From Ancylostoma caninum (lineage: Eukaryota; Nematoda; Chromadorea; Rhabditida; Ancylostomatidae): a stretch of 64,000 nt of DNA. The notes under the pieces were generated by a model. It ran no database searches and was not told the DNA's origin. It saw only the letters and a program-made list of their open reading frames with translations. How positions within the stretch are numbered: the stretch's first letter is position 1; each line of letters starts with the position of its first letter. Shown piece after piece: positions 26,074 to 39,200 of the stretch. The translations under genes and the position numbers were made by a program. The stretch is from the NCBI GenBank assembly GCA_037903475.1, contig JBAJFG010000615.1:1698501-1762500 (forward strand), read 5' to 3'.

Positions 26074-27738
26074 TACGCCGGATACAAATTTTCAATATGT
26101 TTGTTTACCGATGAGGGAGATCGCTAGTCGCCTGCACGCGTCTGGTCAACAAATTAGAGAGTTGTGCAGTAGTTGAAGAGGAAGTGATCGTTCTCCGAGG
26201 TGTTAGACAGTACTTATGTTGTAATTGACCCGCTAAAGTACGTTCTCCAGTTAGTTTTGTATCCAAAACACCTGAATATCTTGTGGTTATTTGTCAATAA
26301 CGTGTAAGTTGCTACATTAATGCACGAACAATCCCTTTGCTCAAAACAACCCTCTATGATGAACAGGTGGTCTCAGTATAACAGTATATAACATTCACAG
26401 ATTCTAATAATTTGAATGTATTTAATGCAAAATGGTTGTCTGGAAGGGCTTAGGAAGAGCTCAAGATTATTTAAGAGTGCGTGCGCTGCAATATTTGTTT
26501 TAGACAGATTATAATTAAAACATCAAATTCATAACCACTATTACTCAGCAGATTCGAGGTCCCTGTGAAACGACCTGGCTGTGGTTTTGCAAACAACACT
26601 CCAGAGTTTTTCCCCCTGCACATCGAATCATCTGTCATTCCCGTGCTAAAGGTGGTTTCCGAGCAATTCTTCTTGGAAATGTACTTCTCGAAGCAGACTA
26701 GCGTTATTTCGCTCTCTGACCAAATCGTGCTCCCTATTGCTTTGAACATATCATGACAGTGCGTAATTTTTCAAAGTTAATTAACAACATTATTTGCTAG
26801 TTATCTAGTAGGTGTGAGCTAGCACTCACCGGCTCCCGATTTTTCAGATTAACGTGGGTAACGACCAAAAAGATTTAGAAAGACTATTTAAAAAGTTACT
26901 AAAAAATGCACAAGGGTGACAGAGCAGTTTGTCTGCTCCACATTTTTACAGACAAGTAAAGGCTAAAATTTCTACTGTTACGCGTGCTTACATTTTATGC
27001 CAAATATTCCATTTAGAAAACATGAAATGTTTCTAAATTTTGAAGTATCTCGGAGGCATTCACGCTCTTTAAACCCCAGTAGTATACAAAATCCATCTTT
27101 ATATACTGGCTTTAATCTATCCACTTTTCAGTTTTCATGTGCTTTTGGAAAAATATGAGTAATACAATATTAACACGAAAACTATACCCAAGTTTTGCAT
27201 AGTAGCATTGATTTTATGTGAGAAGGCGGCGTCTGTATACCACCAGATAGTCTATAGATCGTTTTTCAGAGTTCTTTATCTTGGTTGCTGAAGAAGCCTT
27301 ACTTAAACACCCCCCCCCCCCCTTCCTTTCCTCCCAAGTTCGGAGGCGATGCTCTCAGTGAAAAGGGCTTTGTAAAATAAAAAGAAGTGTCTTAGCTTGA
27401 ACTTTCACTTTTCACACTTTTCATTTTTCTGATTTATGATTTCTTCCTTTTGTTACATGAATATATTTTTGTATGTATTTTTCTTATTTGTGAAGTTACC
27501 CTTCCTTCATTATTTTCATCTATTAAATTTCTAATATAATGCATTTCTTGTTTGTTTATTACTACAAAATCATTAGTAAGATCTGACGAACGCATTAAAT
27601 GGCGAAAGCTTACCGGAAAAAACATCTGTTGATAGTTTTAGGAAAACTCCAAAAAAAAAAACTAAATAAGAGTGAAGATTGGGAAAGGAAGCAAACTATT
27701 GTAGGAAAGGAAATTATTTAAGCTATCTGGAGTATATC
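26074..27738. other. intergenic, AT-rich
   Basis: Holds the tentative exon at about 26540-26756 described under 24832-25756 and a C13 run near 27310-27322. Otherwise I see no gene, RNA gene or defined repeat. Confidence 0.5.
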
Positions 27739-28312
27739 TACAGTCGGGTCCGGCAGCCATTGCAAATGGGCGCCGGCGGATTAATGAGCTATAAATCACT
27801 CGAGCTTGGGAGAAAGCGAAGAAAAATACAATTTTCGTCCATAGTAGACAGAGTGCAGAGCATATGTTAAGGCTATAAAGCAGGGGACCATTTTCACAAC
27901 TTTCACGTTTTTTTATTTTTGTGATTTTCATGGGGAAAGATTTCTGAAAACACAATAAGCGAAGCCAACTCTTCCATTTTCTGCTATAGTGCACTGCTTC
28001 GCGAATACAAAAATGGCAAAAAAATACAAAAACAAAACAAAAAAATACAAAAAAATAAAAATAAAAAAATACAAAAACAAACAAAAATGGTACAAAAAAT
28101 ATTCTTCTATAGATGGACACAGTACTTCAGTTATCCCATCTGAATAATAAAGCTCATCCAATTCGGGATCCTCAGAATTAATTGAAATCCGTATAAATTG
28201 TTCCATATCCATTGCGAAGTAGTTCTACCGCTGTCATTTATCTTTCGTGGAGAAGTCCTTTACGGCGGAGTTACTCTCTCCCGGTTTCCCTCAACTTTGA
28301 AAAAGTGGTTTT

Positions 28313-28725
28313 TCACTATTACTTACACTATTACTATTACTTACACTTATACTTATCGTAGTTTATCTTCGAAATTCATGCAAAACGTTGCCGGATGCCT
28401 TCCTGGACTACCCGAAGGAGATCACGGGGGACGTTCCAAGCAGTGAACCCCAAACACTGCGATACTTAACTCTGGATCTCCAACGGAGTGGAACCAGCGA
28501 TAGGGACAGATTGCAATCTGCCGCTCAAACCACTGAGCCATCCGGGCTACTTTTTATGTTGGAGTTTGTTAGATAACTGCAGCAGCTGTGGGAAGCATAC
28601 TATATGTATTTGCAAAACGGTGGCACAGGACAGGATTCGATCCCCTGACCACCACAACGTCGATCATTCGCTCAACCCACTGAGCTATGCGCACACGCGA
28701 TGCAGCGTACAAATGGTGTCCACTA
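28313..28725 (-). mobile_element. dimeric tRNA-derived SINE inside the long-TIR element, copy 3
   Basis: Reverse-strand counterpart of the SINE at 8771-9160. The B-box of head 2 reads as GGAGTGGAACC at 28485-28495 and that of head 1 as GGATTCGATCC at 28632-28642. Tail repeats (CTTACACTTA type) lie on both sides, at 28316-28360 and about 28720-28750, consistent with insertion of a tailed unit beside an older tail or with tandem units. Confidence 0.75.
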
Positions 28726-28784
28726 TTACTTACACTTACACTTATCGTAGTTTATCTTAGAAATTTAGTTGAAAAGGGAGTTGG

Positions 28785-28875
28785 GTGGGGCCACTCCTGT
28801 GAAACCTAAGCCTAGGCCTTAAACCCATCAAACTTTCCCCCTTAAACCCGCTTAGGGTTAGGCTTACCTACCCTG
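28785..28875. repeat. interstitial telomere-like hexamers (TTAGGC type), copy 1
   Basis: GGGGCCACTCCTGTGAAA is followed by CCTAAGCCTAGGCCTTAAAC and, 40 bp on, GCTTAGGGTTAGGCTTA. The hexamer TTAGGC is the nematode telomere repeat. Here it is degenerate and sits inside a transposable element. Confidence 0.6.
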
Positions 28876-29018
28876 TCTACTATGGACTAAAATTGTATTT
28901 TTCTTCGCTTTCTCCCAAGCTCGAGTGATTTACAGCTCATTAATACCGGGGCGCCGGGGGGTGGCGGCGGCCGGCGCCCGCCGGCGCCCATTTGCAGTGG
29001 CTGCCGGACCGGACTGTA

Positions 29019-30205
29019 GCATTCCTCTTCAGCACTCGGTTCAACCTAGTCTTTCATATAATACAGCAAGCTAGTCATCGCAAGGTGGTAACTATCTGCA
29101 TGCATGTGGAACGCAGCAAGTTTTTTTTCTTCCTGCACATTTCCTGCCACTGGTTGGTTTGAGTCATTTGGCGGCGTAATGTCAACTTTTTTGATTTACC
29201 TATCTGCCGGATTTTGGCTCAGGTAAAATCTGTATACTTTAAGCTACTGTAATGTTGATTTCATGGAGCACCATTTTTGGTGTATTGAACGAATAATATA
29301 AAATAAACAAATAAATAAACCTGATAAAGTGTTTTTTTTCAGTCCGACTATAGTCCTCCCCCCAATGTGGGAGTAGGGTGCGAGCTGATTAGGAATGAAT
29401 AGAAGATGAGGGCATGCGGAAACATACCCTTCTCAGTTTGCAATGACGTAAAATTCAGATGCTTACCAACTTACTTTAGCATTTAACACTTTACGTATCG
29501 AGCACGTTTTTGCATGGGTGGCCAAATAGTGTTTGGATTCCTATCGTGCCAGTCTTATTCGCTGTTTTCTGTATTCAGTAATGTAGTCCTGGGAAAAGAC
29601 CTTTTGAAAAAAGGGCAATTTTTAATAGAAAACCATAACTTCATGTATCATGTCCACCACATGGCTTTATGGGGAACAGAGATCGTGATGCACCATGTGC
29701 ATCACGCGGTTCTCAATGATTTAGACTTTTCTCATCGTTTTCGAAATGGACTGCATATTTTTGCTCTATCTACTATAGGGAGTAGCATTTGCGGAAGTGT
29801 GTCGATCGGGCGAAATCGCGGTCGTCTAGCCAAGTCGTTCGCTACCTCTGACCTCGATTCTCGTTCCGCCACACATTAACACTACTCTGCTAATTCACGA
29901 CCAAACTCATGGCTGTTTACTTCAAGCGCCCGAGCTGCATCGATGACGTCTTTCTGGGACGAGGATAGGCGGGCCGACGGGACGGGCCATCATCCGTGCG
30001 ATTCTCCTCGTGCATCGCGCACATCGTCGTCATACTACTGTTAACGGTGCGCTCATTGATTGATTATTCACTTCTTCTCGAATTCTGCTTCGAACTGGAG
30101 CGCCGATTCAGCAGCGGATACAAATTCAGACCTGTTCCTTTGCTGTGCAAACTCGTACGATCTCGTCTACGCTGCTAGGAGCGGATCGCTGGGAATTAGG
30201 CTGGA
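29019..30205. other. intergenic / upstream region of the CPT1-like gene
   Basis: No gene recognised. A 121-residue open frame at 29514-29879 has no splice support or family resemblance. The 300 bp before 30206 are comparatively GC-rich and probably include the CPT1-like promoter. An acceptor-like GGAATTAG ends six bases before the ATG. Confidence 0.45.
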
Positions 30206-33200
30206 ATGTCGAGTGGTGGCAATGGTGGTGCGGTTGGGCCGATAGAAAAGCCACTTCCTCTTCCGAAGAAATTTCCCACGCCTTTCCAGAGGTCCTGCTA
30301 TAAGTTCTATGTGAGTTCTACCTCTATCTTGTTGCATACGTCTGGCCATGTTTTTCAAGGTATTTTTTATTTACTTAGAGCCTTTGGCAGCGCGAAAACA
30401 TGACAAAGCGCAAGGAAAAAAAAGCAGCCGTGTGTGCTGTCAGAATCATAAAACCAGACATAATCCTAATTGTCCTGGCTTCAAAATTGGATCCCAATAT
30501 CCCATTTTGAAGACATCAGGTACTCGAACAAAAGAAAGAGGTGTACGCCTACATACTTACGTAGAAGGGAAATAAAGGAATTTACGGGGCTTCCTGCTCC
30601 TCAGTTATTGAAATATTTATTAATTTATTTATTTATTTTCACTATACTTTGCTCAAGGCTCAATGCTCCAATATTTGAATTGGTGCATGAATTATCATTT
30701 AAATCGAACAATTATTGTTCATATTTTAAGTTTACCATGAAGTCATCATCATCATCATAGTTCCGTATCCTTTGAGTGTTTCCTTAATACGTTTTGGAGC
30801 CATCAAAGCCTTTTCCTCTTAAGAGCTCTCACCCTAAATGTTGTCAAAAGTCTGTTTTTGCTCTAAGGACTTCTATTTATAAATATCTATTTATTGATTG
30901 AACCATTTTTGCAAATCGTGTACTTTGTTTCCTGGAAGGGACTTTGTTCCCATTCTCTCCTTCTTCCCTCGTTCTCTATCACCCTCTTTTTGCTCCTGGC
31001 TGAAACATCGTTTCTCTCCGATGGTTTTTTTTCATTCGCTTGCTCGCGCTGAATGGCGCTACACTCTAGCCACTTTCGCGGGGAACAAAGTCCTCCGCGA
31101 TGACACACATTCGTAGTATGGTGATGCTATAGAGCGGTTTCAGTGAACATGGATTTTGTTGCGACAAGGTGGTTCAGAGATAACTAGCTGGAAAACCAAA
31201 GTATTACATGATAAAATTCTGCGGGTTCTCGCATTTTTCTGCAAAGGGGGCCCTTTATGGGTGAGAATTGTCCTGCCCATATCTATTAATTTTCAGTCAA
31301 ATGTGGTTCGAGTTCATGCTGCTCTATAGCATCACCAGAGAGAGAGAAAAAGGTTTTCCCACTGTTCTATCTCACATCCTTGCAACTTGTGGACAATTCG
31401 CTGTTGGAAATGTCCATGCGCTTTGAACGCTAGTTCTCCTTTCCTCCTTTCATCCATTGACATACAAAGAGCAAGAGCTGTATCTGAGCAGTGAATTCCT
31501 GTAAATATTATGACACCTCTAAAACGGGGTGTGTCACTGCTCGATTGGACATTTCTTCCACATGGAAGGACAGAAGAATTCAGCAAATGCGTTGAATTCT
31601 GGTTCTTGCTGGATCGCGGTTTTGGAATTCTTGGATAATAATTTAAAAGTGGCTAGAGATCGTCAAGTGAGCGTAAGCATCATGGCGGAAGAATGGGTTC
31701 CCCGCACAAGAGCCCTGTTGGCCGAAATTTCGAGAACAAGGTTATTGAATTATTGATAACAGAGATAATAAGTGATTAGTAGGTGAGATAAGTGATTGGT
31801 GGTAAGGGTTTATTGATAGAAATAAGCTATCTCAAAATGTTACTCATTTGACGAGATAATTTCGAAAAATTTTCTCATTTTATTCCAGGGGGGGGGGAGA
31901 GAGGATGAATTCTGTTTCCATTCTTATGCTTTGTAGGATATGACGGCTGATTTCCACTCTCCTGGTCGCCCTCATTGAAGCAGTACTATTACCGCCAGTT
32001 TATGTGCTAATGGGATCACAACACAATTGCATGCATAGATTTTTAGGCGCAATACCCACTGAAATTGTCACCTCTGAAGTGAGAAGTGCTATGTGCAAAA
32101 GGCTATTAACATATGACTTTCATGTATTAGTACCCATCTAATCGTTTTCTAATAAAATCCAACGATGCATCAGAGCGCAGTCATCATACTGAACCAGCAT
32201 TCGAGAAGTGAGTGGTCTACTGGGTTTCGGGATATCTAATACCCAACCTGCTGTGGAGTGTGGCCGGCTAGGTCCGTTGAGCTCTATTCAGAGGACCTTC
32301 TAGAGAGACCGTCAGAGCCAGTCGGAAAAGGTGCAGCAGAAAGAGTTCTTGTTGAGGTCATCCGTCTATTCTCTGCTGCTATCCTTTTGCATTGATAAGG
32401 CGTACTATCCCTTTTGAAATTTGGTCCAAACAGGATTAAGAGTCCGTAACAGGATGAGCGGAAGTTCTGCATGAGAGCGGAAGTCGGAAGTTGGAAGTTG
32501 GGGGAAGTTCGAAATCTGGCGAAATTTGCAGCGATGAATACAGCATGTCTAAGTTGCCGTGGCCGAACGACTGCCAATCGTCCAGAAATCTAGAAGTCAG
32601 AAGCTCGCATGAGGCAAGGATTCAGGAACTTCCGACTTCCGAAAACCGGAATTCCTCTCATCCCTGGTCCGTAACAGTTCCATTTTATCCATCCAGAACA
32701 CATCTGTCAGCCTTTGGAAACTTGAAGCTCTCCGACTGGATAATAAGATTGTCCTCCAAAGTTATCGCATACAGAGAATGCTGAGAAGGACCACTCCATG
32801 CGCTCGCCGCTAGTGGTCAGAAATGGGGCTGGGTATTAGATGTCCGTAAACGGGTCTAGTGATTCGTTTTTATGTAGGTTTGCATGCTCTTCAATACAAG
32901 GAGAACACATCCGACAATTCTCGGCCTGGCAGTTCTGCGAACGGTGTAAGCCGATGAGTTATTGGGTAAAGGAACCTATCAATAAGCTGAGTCGTGAGGG
33001 TCCGAATCAGGGAGGCAGGCCTTAGAAACCCGGACCCATTCCTCGCACCTTTCTTCGCACCTCCCTGCTCTGCCAGCGGGAGGGTGCGAAGTCACTCATC
33101 CACGTGGGTTTCTAATGCGGCGTCTCCTCCGAATCACTCTCAGTAATATCCTATCCTCGTAGCTGAAACTTTTAATGCTGTTCAGTATATTATATGTGAG

Positions 33201-36200
33201 GTCAATTATGGTTGAATTTTTCGTATTTTTCATTTTAATGGTGCTAGATTGTTTTTTATTTTTTATATTTACATATTTTTAAAGGCTTAGAAAGAATGTT
33301 TTCATGGAGTCGATGCAAAATTTTAGTTAGCCTTTCCTCTACCAATATGTATATTCAATTATTCAAGTTTATAGCCAATTTCTGCATCCTTCGATTTCTG
33401 AAACTCCATCCTGACCTTTTTTTGGCCGAGCCTCCACTCTTCCCTCCCGGACTCCTTCCTCCCCTGTCTCGTGCAGCACTTCCCCTCCTCCTTATTAGGC
33501 CGCCACTGCTTCGTAGTGAGCAATAATTTACTGTGATCGTCTCTGAATTGTGACATACTCATTGTCATGAAAATTTACAGTATGAGCGTGTTCAACTGCA
33601 AAATTAATTGCAGCAATAATGAAAGGTGTTATCCTAAATCATGAAGCTGCCATCATACTACCATTGATGACTAAGTTAATGAAAAGAGATGGTAATAAAA
33701 TGTTCTATCCACCAAGATGTTGTTGCTGACACGGTGGCCGTACCCATCAATCGCTGCTTTTTCGTGGTCGGTAGGAAAGTGCGAACAGACCACGAGCAAC
33801 ACCTTATGAGCACACATTCATAGGTAGTATAGTTAGATAGTTCGTTACAACTTAGAAGTACTCGAAATATGGAGTTCATGTTTCTCGATGGCACAATTGT
33901 ACAACATCGACGCCTATGATACAAAGTACAGTGCACGGGAACAGCACCTAATTTCATCTATTTTTTCTGCATAGAACTGATGTTTTTAATTACGCAGACT
34001 TTCGAGTCTACATAAGATGTTTATGTTGAAACTAAATATGAGAGATTCAATATTCGTAGAATCATTCCATTTTTGATGCAACTTTTTATTGTTTCACATT
34101 GACGGCAGGATCATTATTTTAGTGTGTTCTAACAACATAAAATTGAAATTATCTATTCAATTTCCATTTGTTTATTTGTTCACCGAAAATCATTTTTTTA
34201 AAATAATTTCTTTTCGAATTTCCGGCAGTTTAGGTCCATTTTGAGGGTTCACAAAGATTTACAGCCATTTTTTAATAATATCTTTTTTTTAGGCTTCAGT
34301 TGACAATCGACTATGGCCCGTGCGGCCCATCTATTTTGTCGCTGGTGCCGCTTCACTCGGTGCCATTCAGGTGAAGTATGGAGACGTCCCTCTGTTCAAC
34401 GTCGTGCCGGTGTTTACCAATAAAGTAGTCGAGGTTGTCTTGATGTATTTATTTATATACATAATGTTGTTACTTAATTCACTACCTTCAAACCGACGTT
34501 TCAGTGGACAAAGATCTGTGTCGTGTCATTATCCGGAGCTTACATTCCTATTTTCCTATTGAGGCAGTTTCTCAGCTACTTTTATTTTTCCTACAAGGGA
34601 TTTCTATTTGAAGATCCGAAGAAGCCCTCCATTACTACTCGATTATGGGGTGTATGTGTTGTTAACTCGTTCTATTTCACACTTTCAAGAAGTAGTTTTT
34701 TTTTTGAAATCAGTATTGCACTTCGCTTCAGATTTGTCGTCGTCTTCTATCATTTTCTACTCCTATGTTGAAATCCTGCGACAATCTCCTACCTAGCCCG
34801 TCTGTGCCTGATCTGGATGAGACCGTAGCAAAGTACCTGAAATCGGTCCAGAACATTCTTAGAAAGGTGAGGTTCATCTTCAGAGTGTCCTGTCTTTCCT
34901 AAAATAAGTTAATTTAGGATGAGTTCGCCTTGGTGAAAGAGCAAGCTCAGTCGTTCCTGAAAAACGAAGGGAGACGGTTACATATGTATGCATGGATAAT
35001 GTCCATGATGTCTGATAATTATATTACACCTTTTTGGGAGAAATACGCGTATCTTTATAACAGGTTTGATACTGCGCAGTAGCACTTTTTATTCACAAGT
35101 GTCATGTTTAGCTTTGCTCTTGAGTAAAAAAAAGCAGTATTTGGAAGAAGTATTCTCAATGGTTACAGGGAACCATTGCTGATCACCAGCAGTGTGGCGC
35201 ACACGGATCTCATCGAAATTCCAGAGCACCGAAGAGCCACAAGAGCATACATGGCTGCTCGAGTAACCTATTTCGAAGCAATGTCCCACCTGGCTATCGA
35301 CAGACAGGCTATCGAGCCGGTGAGCGGCCATATTTTCCGTCTTCCTTGTTGAAAACACTTTAAATGATTCCTTAAAAATTCTCCTTCTCAGCTCGGATCA
35401 GGCCTTCTGTGTGCATGTCATTACGACAAGCTTTACAGTGTATGTCGCGTTCCTGGAGAACAAATAGATGAACTAGTTAACTACGGTAATTATGCTGTTA
35501 TAAAGCTATTCATTATTTCGAAAGTGATCATCCATTTAAGGAATTTCAAAGCACGTTGTGGCGATACTCGACGGGTGCTTTTATAAAGTGATGATATGTG
35601 ATGGAAATAACCGAATTTATAGCATCAATCAGCTAGCGAAGTGGGTTAACCGCGTTTTTATCACCTTCATTGTGCCTCATGTATTCCAGTAAATTACAGG
35701 ATATACGCAGAATTGCTGTCGCGCAACGATGTAGTGGAAGGCCCGCCTGGAATGGTGGCCGCGCTGACAACTGACAAACGGTAAAAGAGTCGTAATTACA
35801 AATCGTACGAAGCATCGGCAAACCACTATTTTGTAATATTTCCATTGAAATTTTCTGGATAAAAAGCTCTTGGCGCCTTACCAATGGGGTAAGAATGGAA
35901 ATAACTGAATTTAAGGCGAAACATGAAGTGGCATCTGTTTTTTTTTTCATTTTTCTATCAGCCACACTATTGGTCTTCTTTTGGCTCTTAGTTCGCCCAG
36001 GCGAACATGTATCTTCGTACTTTTAAGTTTACCTTTTTACATGTTTTACTCTGGGGATTAATGATTAACACAGGAAGAATTTCAACAAAAAAAAAAAAAC
36101 TAGTCAAGATCACTGCAATCGAGTTTTGCTTCCTAAAATGTACATGTGTGACTTTAACATGTGCTGATGTACCTTCTAATAGGTACCGTTGTTTACTTAT

Positions 36201-39200
36201 TTATCTATTTATTTATTTGTTCATTTATGGGAAAACAATAGTTGAGATCATTGCAGTCATGTTTTCTTTCATTAAATGTACATGTCTGACTTAAACCTGT
36301 GCTGGTGTACCATCTGATAGGTATCATTACTTAGTTATTTGTTCATTTATTTATTTATATTTGAAAGATACTAGTTAAGATCACTGCAATCGAGTTTTGT
36401 TTCCTGAAATGTACATGTCTGACTTAAACCTGTGCCATCTAATAGGTATATTTATAATTGATTTATTTACCTACTTATTTTACTTAATTATTTTTTCGGA
36501 AACAAAATTAAATTTGAAGATGAATTCTTTAGTATAGTCGTTGGACACGATGAGAATAGCGGTAGAAAAAGCCAATACAAGATTTTTGGCTACTGGAATC
36601 GGCCGCAAAATGGACATCACAACATTCCTGTGTCTTGTTCATTCGTTCGAAACTCGAACTCATGTGTTCTGAGCGTCTACTTTCCTGGAATTGAACTGAC
36701 GTTGTCGCATTTCCTCCCACTCCTCAGTTCCCCTTGAAACCCTTGCAGCTCCAAAAACAGAATTTTTTCCTTCAGAAACGATAGAATTGTAGCCAATGTT
36801 CTCGCTTAATTCTTGTTTCATTACAGTGACTTATATTTCCATGATGATAACAGTATTCATCATCAGAACTCTTATGTTATCACGATGATTATTGTTCATT
36901 ATGAGAGCATAAGAGTTCTGCAGTACACAATAAAATTTCATTAATTAATAAATTTATAAAATTTACAATCCCTTTCCATTGTTCAGCGATGAATGGGCAC
37001 GCAATAGGGAGAAGTTCTTCCTGAAACACCCACAGAACGGGGCAACTCTGAAGGAAATCGAATCTGCTGCTTTCATTCTCACGCTGGACGATGGCGAGTA
37101 TGGCTATGATCCTGTAAGCACCTATTTTCCAGGCCTTATGCAGCCTTGAACGCTGCTGCCTTATGCTGTGATATTTTAGAAGAACCCCGATAAGTTATCC
37201 CATTTCCTCCGCAACATGCTGACGGGTAATGGCGTCAACCGCTGGGCGGACAAGTCGCTGAACTACGTTGTTTCAAAGAACTCACGGGTACGTCCATGTA
37301 CATATTCCTCCTATTGACAGCTTTTTGTTGGGCATTACATAGCTCCCAAAACTGGGACAATTTACTGAGTACGCATTCCTTGTCACTCTTTAGTGCGGCG
37401 GTACTACCGAACATTCAATCGGAGATGGTTCGGAGTTCGATCATATAATGGAGAACTTTGTCGCTATGGAACTTCTAACAGAGTACGCCTTTGATGGAAA
37501 ATCTGCTAATACATCTTCACTATGATGAACTCGTCTGCATTAAAGGTACCCTTCACTGGAGGAGCAACAAAGGATCGAAAAACTAACTGAAGAAGATCGA
37601 GGCCTTACTCTAGCCAAACGACTTCCTATTGAGGTCAACGCTGAGGTGAGATTTGCCCTAATTACACAAGATTATGATTTTTTCAGTACGCCTTTTGCAG
37701 ATGGGTGTAGCTATACAACGCTGTTACACTCAGTATGAGAAACTCAGACAAGATGTCGATGTTGCGGCTACCGTTTTTAGGTAATGAGGAACATTAGGCC
37801 ATGATAACGCATGCAGCAATCAAAGGACCTAAAAAACTAGATGCTTCCAGGATTTCTTCTCTGAAACTACTTTTTTTTCAGGGAGTATGGAAAGGGTTTC
37901 ATTAAAAAATGTGGGGTGTCTCCAGATGGCTTCATGCAGATGGCCATACAACTTGCCAATTACCGAGTAGGTGTATAAGTAACTTTTTCTCCAGTATGTC
38001 CTCTCTTCAGTACTTCCATTCTGAATACTTCTCAGGATCAAGGTCGATTCGTGCTTACGTACGAGCCAGCGTCAGCTAGATTCTATAAAAATTCGCGTAC
38101 TGAAACTTTGCGGACTGTAACCGATGAATCTTGCGAATTCGTCTATGCCATGGTGAACGGAAAAACCACAGTGAGTCGCTTGGGTACTTCATTATGGCAG
38201 GGCCTCACATTTGATGTGTTGCAGAAAGAAGAAAAAATCAAGAGGTTACGAGTTGCCTGTGAATTGCATACCAGGAGGAATAGGGAGGCGATGGTGAGTT
38301 GGATGGATTCCTTGTTTTCTCACTACTGGACTCTCCCTATTGAGGGAACATTATACACAACTGTGATTTACGAAAAACCAGTTGTCATAATGTTCCCTCA
38401 TTAGGGAGAGTCCAGTAGTGACAACTGTGATTTCCGTAAAATCACAGTTGTTTCTGCAGCTGACAACGAACAAGCATTATTTTAGTCTTTTCTTCTTTCT
38501 CTGTTTTGAAATTTTTGGAGAAACTTCAATATAAATTTTTATAATCACATTGATTCAGAAGTATTATTGGGCTACCATCTAAAAGACCGCTGAGACAATG
38601 ATTTCTCAAGCTGAACCACGCAAAAAAGGCGCAGCTCTCGCAGAGTCGCGGGTTTGTCAATGAGTTAAATACAGGAAACTCCAGTTGTCAAGGCCCAGGC
38701 GACGCAGTACACTCCGACGCGGCGCGGCTAGCTTGAGGCAGGGAGCGAGAAGACGGCATTGAGCATGAGGTGCAGCAGACAGCCAGGATGTTGCTGAAGG
38801 GCACTGCACTGCCTGCTGACGTCAGCAGCTGGATTTCTTTGTACAAAAGCGTCTAGTTGAAAAAGGAGAAATATATGTACATAGCTGCGACGGACGCGGG
38901 GGGGGGGCAGGGAAGGGAGGGGCACGCCGCTACAATGAGTTGTCGAATTTCCGAAATTACTTTACAGAACAGATAAAATTCTGTACAATCTTGTTTTTAT
39001 TGCTTCCTTTATTATTACTTTTGAAACATTTATTATTACTTACTTAATATTGGAATTAACACCTCTGGTATTTTTATTCTTTCATCCGGATCCCCAATGT
39101 GGCAGCCCCCCACCTCCTAGCTCGCCACTCTTGTGTCCGGCACTGACATGTAATGATATCTCTACTTCTGAATTTTTGTATATCCTGGAGAAAAAGCTCT

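Larger units (their letters stand above)
27741..29016. mobile_element. long-TIR TA-flanked non-autonomous DNA element, copy 1 (complete)
   Basis: Begins CAGTCGGGTCCGGCAGCC and ends with the inverted GGCTGCCGGACCGGACTG, with TA on both sides (27739-27740, 29017-29018). The inverted arms extend about 120-150 bp (GGGCGCCGGCGG, ATTAATGAGCTATAAATCAC, CTCGAGCTTGGG, CAATTTT and CCATAGTAGACAG are shared). A TA duplication suggests the Tc1/mariner group, but such long arms and no transposase make that only an inference. The interior carries a reverse-oriented dimeric SINE, TTAGGC-like hexamers, an A-rich block near 28015-28095 and a small open frame starting MDMEQFIRIS on the minus strand. Confidence 0.85.

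Noticed and set aside
27662..28120. 152-residue minus-strand frame rich in Phe and Val
   Set aside because: It is produced by the A-rich AAAATACAAAAACA block and TIR sequence of the long-TIR element.
29514..29879. 121-residue plus-strand frame upstream of the CPT1-like gene
   Set aside because: No recognisable domain, unusual composition and no splice context.
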